From WS-2 sp964650245 (GTDB taxonomy: Bacteria; Eisenbacteria; RBG-16-71-46), in contig CAZYQK010000092.1 in the NCBI GenBank assembly GCA_964650245.1, positions 1 through 13,358 of the forward strand: 13,358 nt of DNA, in the 5' to 3' direction. Under the pieces are notes generated by a model. The model made no database searches, was not told where the DNA came from, and saw nothing but the letters and a program-made list of their open reading frames with translations. Both the position numbers and the translations under genes were made by a program. Shown here piece by piece: positions 1 through 6,009 of the stretch (position 1 is the stretch's first letter; every line of letters begins with the position of its first letter).

Positions 1-773
1 GTGGCGCGCGCGAGCGGGGCCGTGAGCGTGGCGCGCGCGCTGCCGGTGTCGAGCAGTGCGGCGCCGCGCGGAAGCGAGCCGGCCGCGCGCTCGATCAGCG
101 CCGGCAGCGTGTCGACCGGCGTGGCGAGCACCGCGAGTGCTACGCCGGCGCACGCGGCCTCGAGCGAGCGAGCGGCTTCGTCGATGGCGCACGCGGCCAG
201 CGCCCGCCGGAGCGCCGCGCGATCGCGGTCGAAACCGACACGTCGCCAGCCGCCCTGCCTCGCGAGCGCGAGCCCGATGGATCCGCCGATCTGCCCGAGA
301 CCGATGAGCGCGACGCGCCGCCCGCGGCGCGGGCCCCGCGCCACGCTCCCCGCGGTGGCGTCCGCTGCGCCCGGCAGGTCCGGCCGCAGCGCCGCCGCCC
401 CGTCGAGGTACACCGGCTTGAGCCTCGCCCCGGCGCGCACGCCGCTCACCGTGAGCAGCACGCGCACCACGCGCGGCAGCGATCCCGGCACGCCCATCTC
501 GCGGGCTCCGAGCAGCGGCACGTCGGTCCAGCCCAGCCGCCGCGCCGCGTGTGCCGGGAAGTCGGCGTCGAGATCGGGGGTCGCGGTGAACACCGCGCTC
601 ACGATCTGCGACTTCGCGAGCCGGTTGGCTTCGAGCAGGGCGACCAGCAGGCGCGCGGTCGCCTCGTGGATTTCGGTCGCGCGGTTCGACGCCACTTGAA
701 TCGCGCCGCGCACCGCCGCGATCGAGGCGCCGCCGCGCGTCGGGGCGTTGCCGCCGCTTCGGGTCCGGGACAT
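1..773 (-). CDS. tyrA: AroH-type chorismate mutase fused to prephenate dehydrogenase (3' end beyond window)
   Basis: This bifunctional enzyme would convert chorismate to prephenate and then oxidise prephenate to 4-hydroxyphenylpyruvate, the route to tyrosine. The 257 visible residues start at ATG 773, four bases after a GGAGG ribosome site (778-782). Residues about 20-130 match the Bacillus AroH fold from end to end: VRGAIQV (Arg22), TATPDLDADFPA, the REMGV segment (Glu92), VVRVLLTV (Arg104), VYLDG (Tyr122) and LRPDL. These include counterparts of the AroH catalytic Arg, Glu, Arg and Tyr. After a linker of about 20 residues, a Rossmann segment VALIGLGQIGGSIGLALA (154-171) begins the TyrA dehydrogenase, and the remainder lies outside the window. 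The usual bacterial T-protein fusion uses the unrelated helical AroQ mutase, so this partner is unusual. Upstream lies a tyrosine-codon attenuator. Identity of both domains is secure; activity of the cut-off part cannot be judged. Confidence 0.93.
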   Translation of the reverse strand, partial: MSRTRSGGNAPTRGGASIAAVRGAIQVASNRATEIHEATARLLVALLEANRLAKSQIVSAVFTATPDLDADFPAHAARRLGWTDVPLLGAREMGVPGSLPRVVRVLLTVSGVRAGARLKPVYLDGAAALRPDLPGAADATAGSVARGPRRGRRVALIGLGQIGGSIGLALARQGGWRRVGFDRDRAALRRALAACAIDEAARSLEAACAGVALAVLATPVDTLPALIERAAGSLPRGAALLDTGSARATLTAPLARA

Positions 774-811
774 GAGTCCTCCGTGTGGTGCCGCGGGGCG
801 GTAAACGCGAA

Positions 812-837
812 ACCCACCTCCGCGTGCGGAAGTGGGT
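812..837 (-). terminator. Attenuator terminator hairpin before aroH-tyrA
   Basis: Read on the minus strand, arm 3 (837-827, ACCCACTTCCG) and arm 4 (822-812, CGGAGGTGGGT) form an 11-bp stem with one G-T pair around the loop CACG. It is followed by TTCGCGTTT, a modest T-rich tail. The stem sits between the leader peptide stop and the aroH-tyrA ribosome site, where an attenuator terminator belongs. The interrupted T-tract is the weak point. Rho-assisted termination or simple sequestration is possible instead. Confidence 0.72.
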
Positions 838-866
838 CGTTCGTGGCCGCGCTGATCGTCAGGCGC

Positions 867-929
867 TCACGCCGGAGCCCACCCCGCGTCGGGGTAGGCG
901 TAGGTGTAAGCGCGCGCGCGAATCAGCAT
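867..929 (-). CDS. Tyrosine leader peptide (attenuator sensor), 20 residues
   Basis: The encoded peptide is MLIRARAYTYAYPDAGWAPA followed by TGA. Tyr is at residues 8, 10 and 12, all as TAC codons, and a single Trp is at 17. It lies about 95 bp upstream of a tyrosine-synthesis gene on the same strand, between a promoter and a terminator hairpin. No Shine-Dalgarno sequence precedes it; the predicted transcription start coincides with its ATG, so it is probably translated from a leaderless transcript. Its role would be to sense charged tRNA-Tyr by ribosome stalling, not to act as a protein. Three alternating Tyr codons in 20, at this position, with the matching hairpins, are unlikely by chance, but a 20-codon ORF alone would be weak evidence. 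Confidence 0.75.
   Translation of the reverse strand: MLIRARAYTYAYPDAGWAPA
877..899 (-). promoter_or_regulatory. Leader hairpin 1:2 that competes with an antiterminator (2:3)
   Basis: On the minus strand, GCCTACCCCG (899-890) pairs with CGGGGTGGGC (886-877) over a three-base loop, giving 10 pairs with one G-T. Arm 1 contains the third Tyr codon of the leader peptide. Arm 2 (GGGGTGGG, 885-878) can instead pair with CCCACTTC (836-829), which is arm 3 of the terminator, giving 8 pairs with two G-T. This is the classic 1:2 / 2:3 / 3:4 layout of amino-acid attenuators. A ribosome stalled on the Tyr codons would cover arm 1 and favour 2:3, hence read-through. A ribosome reaching the stop (867-869) would cover arm 2 and favour the terminator. 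Pairings were made by eye with no folding energies. Confidence 0.66.
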
Positions 930-935
930 GGCGAA

Positions 936-965
936 ATGTTACGGGGGCGCGTCGGAGCGGGTCAA
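936..965 (-). promoter_or_regulatory. Sigma70-like promoter of the tyr leader/aroH-tyrA unit
   Basis: The -35 element is TTGACC (965-960) and the -10 element is TAACAT (941-936), separated by 18 bp, on the minus strand. Counting seven bases on from the -10 puts the start of transcription at 929, the A of the leader peptide ATG. The promoter begins 26 bp after the stop of the preceding small gene, so aroH-tyrA need not depend on read-through from upstream genes. Confidence 0.75.
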
Positions 966-991
966 GCGTGCAATGCCGGCCGGACTCGACG

Positions 992-1156
992 TCACTTTTT
1001 CCCCGGATCAATAGGGTTCTGCGGCGACGGGCCGGTGACCGATCCGCCTTTGGGCGGCTTCGGGTTCGCGGGGCCGGCCGTGGGCTGATAGCCGTCCTTC
1101 TGGATCCTCTGCGGATTGCTGCGGGGGCCGCCTTCTTTGCCGGACTTGGGTGTCAT
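992..1156 (-). CDS. Small Pro/Gly/Lys-rich hypothetical protein (54 aa)
   Basis: I do not recognise a named family. The 54-residue product starts MTPKSGKEGGPRSNPQRIQK, contains a DGYQPT motif and Pro/Lys/Gly repeats, and ends IDPGKK. It has no hydrophobic stretch, so it is probably soluble and disordered. Its ATG follows the TAG of the DUF6338 gene with no base between them, and GGAGG lies inside the last codons of that gene six bases ahead, so the two are probably translationally coupled. Such tight pairing suggests a partner or accessory for the DUF6338 membrane protein; this is inference. Codon use is less GC-extreme than in glgP, like its upstream partner. The chance that it is real rests on the ribosome site, the junction and the non-random composition. 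Confidence 0.68.
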   Translation of the reverse strand: MTPKSGKEGGPRSNPQRIQKDGYQPTAGPANPKPPKGGSVTGPSPQNPIDPGKK

Positions 1157-1750
1157 CTACTCCTCCGCGTTGAACAATTCCGTGAAGTGACAGTCTTCGT
1201 ATCGAATCACCATCCCGAAGTTGCCCTCGACGCGCTCCGTGAACCGGCCGCGTTCGTCGACTCTCCACACATCCTGTACGTAAACATCGGGCGAACCCGG
1301 GAACGAGGAGGCGAATGACTCGGGGCCGAAGTAGCCACCGAATCGCTCGCCGTTCTTCAGGTGAAACAGGATCCAACACGGCTTTCGTTTCGTGAAGAAG
1401 AAATCCCAGGCACTGGGCATCGGGTGCTGCAGCCACTGCCTCGCCCAGCGAGAAACGCGGGCACGATAGATGCCGAGAGCGAGCATCCCCGGCGACACGA
1501 CGAGCACGAAGACCCAGGCAGCGATCCACAGCGAACGCGAGCGGTCCGCGATGCCGGAGTCGGATAGCCACGCCACGAGCCAGAACCAGAGTCCAAGATT
1601 GAGCATGCTGAACGCGACGATCTCGACCAGAGTCGCGCTGAGATCGCGCCGCTCGGAGGGGACGAAGAGATCGAAGGTCTTGAGTGCCACGAAACCCGGC
1701 ACGACGAAGACGAGAAAGAGCTGCAGATTCTCGGGCGAGAGTTCAGGCAT
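1157..1750 (-). CDS. DUF6338 family membrane protein
   Basis: This 197-residue protein starts at ATG 1750 behind GGAGGGG; an upstream in-frame ATG at 1915 would add a tail unlike the family. Three hydrophobic segments (about 9-30, 41-62 and 73-95) form the membrane part. The N-terminal pattern LFLVFVVPGFVALKTFDLFVPSE is typical of what I recall of the DUF6338 family. A cytosolic-looking domain (about 115-197) carries SAWDFFFTKRKPCW, then alternating beta-rich sequence with GGYFGPESFASSFP and DVYVQDVW, and resembles a small beta-barrel. The family has no established function known to me. It is followed directly by a 54-residue gene. The DNA is less GC-rich than its surroundings (35 of 60 G/C at 1381-1440 against 45 of 60 at 2161-2220), which fits recent transfer. 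The family call is fairly sure; a role is not offered. Confidence 0.86.
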   Translation of the reverse strand: MPELSPENLQLFLVFVVPGFVALKTFDLFVPSERRDLSATLVEIVAFSMLNLGLWFWLVAWLSDSGIADRSRSLWIAAWVFVLVVSPGMLALGIYRARVSRWARQWLQHPMPSAWDFFFTKRKPCWILFHLKNGERFGGYFGPESFASSFPGSPDVYVQDVWRVDERGRFTERVEGNFGMVIRYEDCHFTELFNAEE

Positions 1751-1810
1751 GGACCCCTCCGGATCACCGCGGATCGATCGGGGGCGGTGGGCACTCGCGG
1801 GGCACCCGCC

Positions 1811-1837
1811 AGAGTAGCACGGGAAGGGGGACAGCAA
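1811..1837 (-). promoter_or_regulatory. Possible extended -10 promoter for the DUF6338 cassette
   Basis: On the minus strand TGCTACTCT (1819-1811) is an extended -10 type element, with TTGCTG (1837-1832) 15 bp upstream as a poorly spaced -35. It would give a 5' untranslated region of about 55 bases before the DUF6338 start. The rest of 1751-1931 shows nothing else I can name, and no clear terminator follows glgP. Confidence 0.3.
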
Positions 1838-1931
1838 GGCCGGCGTTTTGGGCGGACGCATGTCCCATCGGTTCGCCAGAGTGGGGCCTGGAACCCCTCT
1901 CGCCGCGGGCTTCACGCGGGGCGGTCGCCTG

Positions 1932-3626
1932 CTAACGCTGCGGCGCGGCGCCGCCCTCCGGCACGGTCGCCGGGGCTGCGCTCGGCGCGTCTGATGCGCG
2001 CGAATCCCGTCGGACCTCTCCGCCCGGCGCAGTCGCCTCCTGCGGGCCGTAAAGCTTCTCGAAGTACTCCCGCACCATGCGGTGCGCGGAGAAGCGGGTC
2101 TCGGCCATGCGCACGCTGGCCGCCATCATCCGCGTCCAGCGCGCGCGGTCGCCCCACGCCGGCAGCACGTCGCGCTCGATGGCTTCGTGGAGCGCGCGCA
2201 GGTCGCGCTCGTCGCTGCCGGGGCTCCCGTCGCCGATCGCCCAGCCGGTGACGCCGTGCTCGCAGCCCTCGGCCCACCAGCCGTCGCGGATGCTCAGGTT
2301 GAGCACGCCGTTCAAGGCGGCCTTCATCCCCGAGGTGCCGCACGCTTCGAGCGGGAGGATCGGGTTGTTGAGCCACACGTCGCAGCCGCGCACCATGCCG
2401 CGCGCCACGCTCAGGTCGTAGTCCTCGAGGAACGCGATGCGTTCCGGATGCTCGCGCTGGGCGCGCGCCAGGCGCGCGATGATGGCCTTGCCGTGCCGGT
2501 CGTCGGGGTGCGACTTGCCGGAGAAGATCAGATTCACGCGGCGCTCGGCGAGCAGCCGCTCGAGCCGCGCCGAATCCCGCAGGATGAGATCGCCGCGCTT
2601 GTAGGCCGCGGCGCGGCGGGCGAAGCCGATCCACAGCGCGCCCGGGTCGAGAGCGACGCCGCTCCGGCGCTCGACCTCGAGCCGGAACGCCGCGCGGTTC
2701 TGCTCGTGCGCCGCCCACAGCGCTCCCGGGTCGCCCTGCGCGGTGCGGATCGCGTCGGACTGCCAGGTGCGGGGATGCACGCCATTGGTGATGGCGGCGA
2801 TGGGCGCCGCGTTCTCGACGTGCTCCCACATCGCGCGCGCGGTGCGGCCGTGGAGCTCGGACACCGCGTTCGCGGCCCGCGAGAGCCTCAAGCCCGCGAC
2901 CGTCATATTGAATGGATCGCCGCCGATGTCGCGCATCTCGGCGCCCGAGAGCTGGAGGCACGCCCCCATCCGGCGCAGATCCTTGAGCGAGTGTTCTTCG
3001 TTGCCGGCCTTCACCGGGGTATGGGTGGTGAACACGATGCGCTGGCGGACGTCGGCCCACGCCTCCTCGAACGAGCGCCCGGTCTCCATGCGCTCGGCGA
3101 TCATCTCGATCCCGGCGAACACCGCGTGGCCTTCGTTGAAGTGGTAGGTCGAGATCGGGACGCCGAGCCAGTTGAGCGCGCGCAGGCCCCCGATGCCGAG
3201 CAGCATCTCCTGCGCGACGCGCACGTCGCTCCCCGCCTCGTAGAGCCGGTGCGTGATCCACCGGTCCTCGCCGCGTGCCGGCTCGATCAGGTAGAGCGGC
3301 ACGTGCCCGAAGCGGTCGGTGACCCACACCACGCACGGGACTTCCTTGCCCCGCACCCGTACCCGCACCCGCACCCGGGTGTCCTTGAGGAAGCTGCTGT
3401 CGTACCCGGGGAATTCTTCGAACGGCTCGCCGTCGGCGCCGATCCGCTGCACGCAGTAGCCGCGGTCCCAGCGCAGGCCCACGGCGACGACCGGGAGCTC
3501 GAGGTCGCGCGCCGACTTGATGAAGTCGCCCGCCAGCACCCCGAGCCCCCCGGAGTAGATCGGGAACGACTCATGGAGTCCGAACTCCATGCACAGGTAG
3601 GCGACGTGCGGGGAGCGTTCGTGCAT
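1932..3626 (-). CDS. glgP: Alpha-glucan (glycogen/maltodextrin) phosphorylase, short form
   Basis: This GT35 enzyme uses phosphate and pyridoxal phosphate to release glucose-1-phosphate from alpha-1,4-glucans in the cytoplasm. The 564-residue protein opens directly with the catalytic core motif VAYLCMEFGLHESFPIYSGG (8-27). It continues with HFNEGH (162-167), FTTHTPVKAGNE (199-210), NMTVAGLRLSRAANAVSELHG-type sequence (240-260), the phosphate-site segment FARRAAAYKR (335-344) and ACGTSGMKAALNG (428-440), where Lys435 is the PLP lysine. Many relatives carry an extra N-terminal DUF3417 domain of about 100 residues. Here only 124 bp separate the start from the gene upstream, so that domain is absent. 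The last 36 residues are Ala/Pro-rich. No ribosome site lies close to the ATG (AAGGAAGGA is 16 bases away) and no other in-frame start exists. It is probably the last gene of the GNAT/BoxB-like operon, possibly with an internal promoter (GATACT, 3715-3710). Confidence 0.95.
   Translation of the reverse strand: MHERSPHVAYLCMEFGLHESFPIYSGGLGVLAGDFIKSARDLELPVVAVGLRWDRGYCVQRIGADGEPFEEFPGYDSSFLKDTRVRVRVRVRGKEVPCVVWVTDRFGHVPLYLIEPARGEDRWITHRLYEAGSDVRVAQEMLLGIGGLRALNWLGVPISTYHFNEGHAVFAGIEMIAERMETGRSFEEAWADVRQRIVFTTHTPVKAGNEEHSLKDLRRMGACLQLSGAEMRDIGGDPFNMTVAGLRLSRAANAVSELHGRTARAMWEHVENAAPIAAITNGVHPRTWQSDAIRTAQGDPGALWAAHEQNRAAFRLEVERRSGVALDPGALWIGFARRAAAYKRGDLILRDSARLERLLAERRVNLIFSGKSHPDDRHGKAIIARLARAQREHPERIAFLEDYDLSVARGMVRGCDVWLNNPILPLEACGTSGMKAALNGVLNLSIRDGWWAEGCEHGVTGWAIGDGSPGSDERDLRALHEAIERDVLPAWGDRARWTRMMAASVRMAETRFSAHRMVREYFEKLYGPQEATAPGGEVRRDSRASDAPSAAPATVPEGGAAPQR
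3353..3376. repeat. Hexanucleotide repeat inside glgP (4 copies)
   Basis: Four consecutive hexamers, GCACCC, GTACCC, GCACCC and GCACCC on the plus strand, encode part of an alternating Arg-Val run (about residues 84-92) in GlgP. The unit is a multiple of three, so gain or loss of copies would keep the reading frame and change a surface loop by two residues per copy. Confidence 0.8.
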
Positions 3627-3750
3627 GGTTCGGGAGAGCCGGTCCTTCCTTAGACGGTGGGCGGAGGATGAGACGGGCGGCCGCGGCGGGCTGTCGTGCC
3701 CGTCACCTGAGTATCGGCACGCCGGGGCGGCGGCATGCGCTCCCGGACGC

Positions 3751-5091
3751 TCAACTCGTGGCGGCGGTGCCGGCCTGGTCCGCCGCCGAGCCCTCCATCA
3801 CCCAGCGCACGCCCTTCGAGCACGGGCAGGTGCCGCCCACGCGCTTGAGCTTGGGCATCTTCGTGATCGCGTCCTTCACGGCGAGCGTGCCGGCGGCCAC
3901 CCCTCGCAGCGCCTCGGCGTAGTTCCGCATGTCGCGGCTGGCGACGTAGCCCTCGTTCAAGTTCTTCGCCAGGTAGCGCAGGTATTCCTCGGCGTCGGTG
4001 AAGGTCTCGCCTTCGATCCCCACCATGCCGAACGCCGGCTCGCCCTTGCGCCGGAAGAAGCGCCGGTCGGGCATGCGCAGCAGGTCCTCGTGGCGCACGC
4101 CGTGGTGCGCGCCGCGGGTCTGCTCGAGCTCGTCCAGCGCCTGCTCGGCCCGCTCCGGCGCGTAGTCCGGGAAGCGCGCCCGGATGAAACGCGCGTTGAT
4201 GTCGCGGATCATCTTCTGCACTTCGTCGATGTAGCGGTCCTGCGCCTCGCGGTTCTTCATGTCCTTGAACCCGAATTTCACGTTCTTGTCCCCGCCGCGC
4301 TCGTCGCCGAACATCTCGAGCCCGCGCGGCAGCCACTTGTTGATGGCGTGCTGAATCGCCGCCATGGTGATGAACGGATCGCCCTGCGCCGCGCGCAGCG
4401 CCCAGCGCCGGAGCGGGATGACGCCGGCGGCAAGGTGGAACGCCTCCTCGCGCAGCATGGGCGGCATGCTGTCGGCCATCGGCCGGTAGGCGCACACCCG
4501 CTGCATCGTGAGCTGGTACTTGCCGACGCGGTCGATGATCGCCGCGAACGTGATGTTGTCGATGAACGAGTCGTAGTCGAGGTTGAAAGCGTCGAGGACG
4601 TGGTTCCCGGTCTGCATCGACAGGATCTCCTCGACCATCTGCTCGCCCGTGACGCCGCCCGCGGCGTGGCTCCAGTCCTTGGAGAGCAGCAGGTGGATCA
4701 TCTGGTAGCCGTGGCGAAGCTCCTCGGCCATCACGCGCAGCACCCAGTAGCGATCCTGGTCGTCGTCCGCGCGTTCGAGCGTGCCCGCGTGCTGCTGGAT
4801 CGAGCCGAACTCGGTCGAGGCCTGGGCGCGGATGATCGCAAGCAGGTGTCTTGCCTCGTCCTCGGTGAGTTCGTCGGGATTGAGCCGCTTCTTCTCGCCC
4901 TTGTGATCGCCGATCTGGACCAGGTCGGAGGTGCCGAGCTCCAGCTTGGCGCACAGGCAGAACTGCTCGTCGGTCGGGAAGTATTTCTCCCAGTTGGCGA
5001 GCAGCGACTCGTAGTCCTTGAAGTTGTGACGACGCCAATGCTCGACGGCGTCGTGGTACTTCTTCTCCAGCGCAATGTTCTCGACCTTCAT
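3751..5091 (-). CDS. BoxB-like di-iron oxygenase (benzoyl-CoA epoxidase / phenylacetyl-CoA oxygenase family)
   Basis: The 446-residue protein belongs to the ferritin-like oxygenases that epoxidise aryl-CoA thioesters. It aligns with BoxB along most of its length. Counterparts of the di-iron ligands are all present: Glu94 in ASTEFGS, Glu124 and His127 in MAEELRHGY, Asp187 in IIDRVGKYQL, and Glu216 and His219 in LREEAFHLAAG. BoxB-like surroundings include HVLDAFN (164-170) and FFRRKG followed by an EEYLRYLAKNL segment (345-377). It is a little shorter than the roughly 470 residues of classical BoxB. The C-terminus ends in an unfamiliar tail with TCPCSKG (421-427). It starts six bases after the GNAT stop and so is co-transcribed with that gene. 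No reductase (boxA/paaE), CoA ligase or hydrolase boxC is adjacent, so the true substrate is open. Family assignment is secure; benzoyl-CoA as substrate is not. Confidence 0.9.
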   Translation of the reverse strand: MKVENIALEKKYHDAVEHWRRHNFKDYESLLANWEKYFPTDEQFCLCAKLELGTSDLVQIGDHKGEKKRLNPDELTEDEARHLLAIIRAQASTEFGSIQQHAGTLERADDDQDRYWVLRVMAEELRHGYQMIHLLLSKDWSHAAGGVTGEQMVEEILSMQTGNHVLDAFNLDYDSFIDNITFAAIIDRVGKYQLTMQRVCAYRPMADSMPPMLREEAFHLAAGVIPLRRWALRAAQGDPFITMAAIQHAINKWLPRGLEMFGDERGGDKNVKFGFKDMKNREAQDRYIDEVQKMIRDINARFIRARFPDYAPERAEQALDELEQTRGAHHGVRHEDLLRMPDRRFFRRKGEPAFGMVGIEGETFTDAEEYLRYLAKNLNEGYVASRDMRNYAEALRGVAAGTLAVKDAITKMPKLKRVGGTCPCSKGVRWVMEGSAADQAGTAATS

Positions 5092-5097
5092 GTGGGC

Positions 5098-5559
5098 TCA
5101 GGCTCCGGGCTGAAGCTTCACTTCCAGCGCTTCGAGCGGGGAGGGCGCGAAGCCGAGCGCCTTGAGAAATCCCGAGACGCCGGCGTCCCGGCGATCGACC
5201 AGCGTCCGAATGGTCGTGGCACCCTGCCCGGCAAAGTGCGCCCGCATGGCGTCGAACATGAGCTTGCCCAGGTCGCGGCCTCGGAAATCGGGATGGATGC
5301 CGAAGCGCTCGATCCAGCCGCCCGGTTCCTCGAGGCCGAACTCCCCGGTGCGCACCTCGCCCAGCATGAACCCCACCACTCGACCCGCCACTTCCGCCAC
5401 CATCGAGGCCTCGGGGTCACGTCGCAGGTAGTACATGACGCGCTTCTCCCAGACCTCCGGGCGGTACGTTCCGGTGATGCGCTCGTCGATCTTCACGATG
5501 CTCCCGATGTCGAGCTCGTCCAGGGGCCGGACGCGGGCCGGGGACTGCACATCGGGCAT
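5098..5559 (-). CDS. GNAT family N-acetyltransferase
   Basis: This 153-residue single-domain acyltransferase would use acetyl-CoA to acylate an amine of unknown identity. The start at ATG 5559 follows CGGAG eight bases upstream; the longer in-frame extension to 5847 is Arg/Pro-rich and lacks family features. The GNAT pattern is clear: the N-terminal RPLDELDIGSIVKIDERI helix, beta strands VAEVAGRVVGFMLGEV (54-69), then IERFGIHPDFRGRDLGKLMFDAM, where HPDFRGRDLGKL (89-100) is the CoA pyrophosphate-binding motif A, and the closing GVSGFLKALGF (127-137). It is the first gene of the unit leading into the BoxB-like oxygenase. Pairing with a probable CoA-thioester oxygenase is notable but gives no substrate. 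Confidence 0.9.
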   Translation of the reverse strand: MPDVQSPARVRPLDELDIGSIVKIDERITGTYRPEVWEKRVMYYLRRDPEASMVAEVAGRVVGFMLGEVRTGEFGLEEPGGWIERFGIHPDFRGRDLGKLMFDAMRAHFAGQGATTIRTLVDRRDAGVSGFLKALGFAPSPLEALEVKLQPGA

Positions 5560-5603
5560 GATGGGCTCCGGATGGGGGTGAGCGGGGGCACGAAAGCGGA
5601 GGC

Positions 5604-5612
5604 AGATTAGCA
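5604..5612 (-). promoter_or_regulatory. Extended -10 promoter of the GNAT/BoxB-like/glgP unit
   Basis: On the minus strand TGCTAATCT is a good extended -10 element (TGn plus TAATCT). The -35 region is weak (CTGCAA at 18 bp). Transcription would start near 5597 and leave about 38 bases before the GNAT ATG, including its ribosome site. Confidence 0.45.
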
Positions 5613-5733
5613 GGTTCCCCCCTGAGATTGCAGCGGGTTCCGGGCGAGAGCCCGGCTGCGCGGCGCCCTGCGGGGACGCTGGCAGGCCCTGCCTATCCGA
5701 CGGTCGAGGGGGCGCCCGGCGGCGTTCGCGCAA

Positions 5734-5752
5734 ACAATCCACCGGCGATTGT
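5734..5752. promoter_or_regulatory. Inverted repeat, possible operator
   Basis: ACAATC and GATTGT form a 6-bp perfect inverted repeat with a 7-bp centre, in the divergent intergenic region between the GNAT operon and the secreted-protein gene. Size and spacing suit a dimeric helix-turn-helix repressor. No regulator gene is in the window. Confidence 0.35.
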
Positions 5753-5760
5753 GAAAAACG

Positions 5761-5838
5761 GTTTGGGGCCAGCAAACGTGAAAGGCGCAGAAAGCGGGCT
5801 TTCCGCAAGGATTTTGCCTTGCGTCCGGCCCGCCAAAC
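5761..5838 (+). other. Nested inverted repeats, candidate structured 5' RNA (unassigned)
   Basis: GTTTGGGGCC (5761-5770) pairs with GGCC (5827-5830) plus CCAAAC (5833-5838), across a two-base bulge, to close a 78-base element. Inside it is the perfect 7-bp hairpin CGCAAGG / CCTTGCG (5804-5823, loop ATTTTG) and a conserved-looking GCAAAC..GAAA..AGAAAGC stretch (5772-5794). The element is upstream of the secreted protein at 6010, where it could be part of a long leader. It superficially recalls the c-di-GMP-I riboswitch but lacks that class's conserved GACGCAAAGCC. The remaining 5560-6009 holds no gene that I can support; a promoter for 6010 is not clear. Confidence 0.33.
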
Positions 5839-6009
5839 GGCGACCATTGTTCACGGTTTCGTCAATTAGACGGGTCCCCCCGCCCCGGGCAACTGTGAGC
5901 GCTCGCGTGTGTCACCGCGATGGCACGGTCGCTCCTATCGAGGCGCCTGTCGGCCTGGAAAATTGATTCGTCTCTCTCGCTGAGCAACTTTTCTCGACCG
6001 GAGGCACCC

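Noticed and set aside
1..699. Long plus-strand ORF at the left edge
   Set aside because: It is antisense to the AroH-TyrA fusion, whose conserved motifs are unmistakable on the minus strand; the plus translation is Arg/Ser/Ala-rich and without motifs.
812..929. T-box tyrosine riboswitch
   Set aside because: There is no specifier-loop stem or T-box consensus, and the leader is far too short; a translated Tyr-rich peptide explains it better.
3353..3376. CRISPR-like repeats
   Set aside because: The units are contiguous hexamers inside a conserved enzyme, without spacers.
2082..5610. Plus-strand ORFs of 523 and 661 codons
   Set aside because: They lie opposite glgP, the BoxB-like gene and the GNAT, and their His/Val/Asp/Arg-rich sequences are mirror products of GC-rich codons.
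5761..5838. c-di-GMP-I (GEMM) riboswitch
   Set aside because: GCAAAC and GAAA occur with roughly suitable spacing, but the nearly invariant GACGCAAAGCC is replaced by GCGCAGAAAGC and the 3' strand does not fit; kept only as an unassigned structured element.
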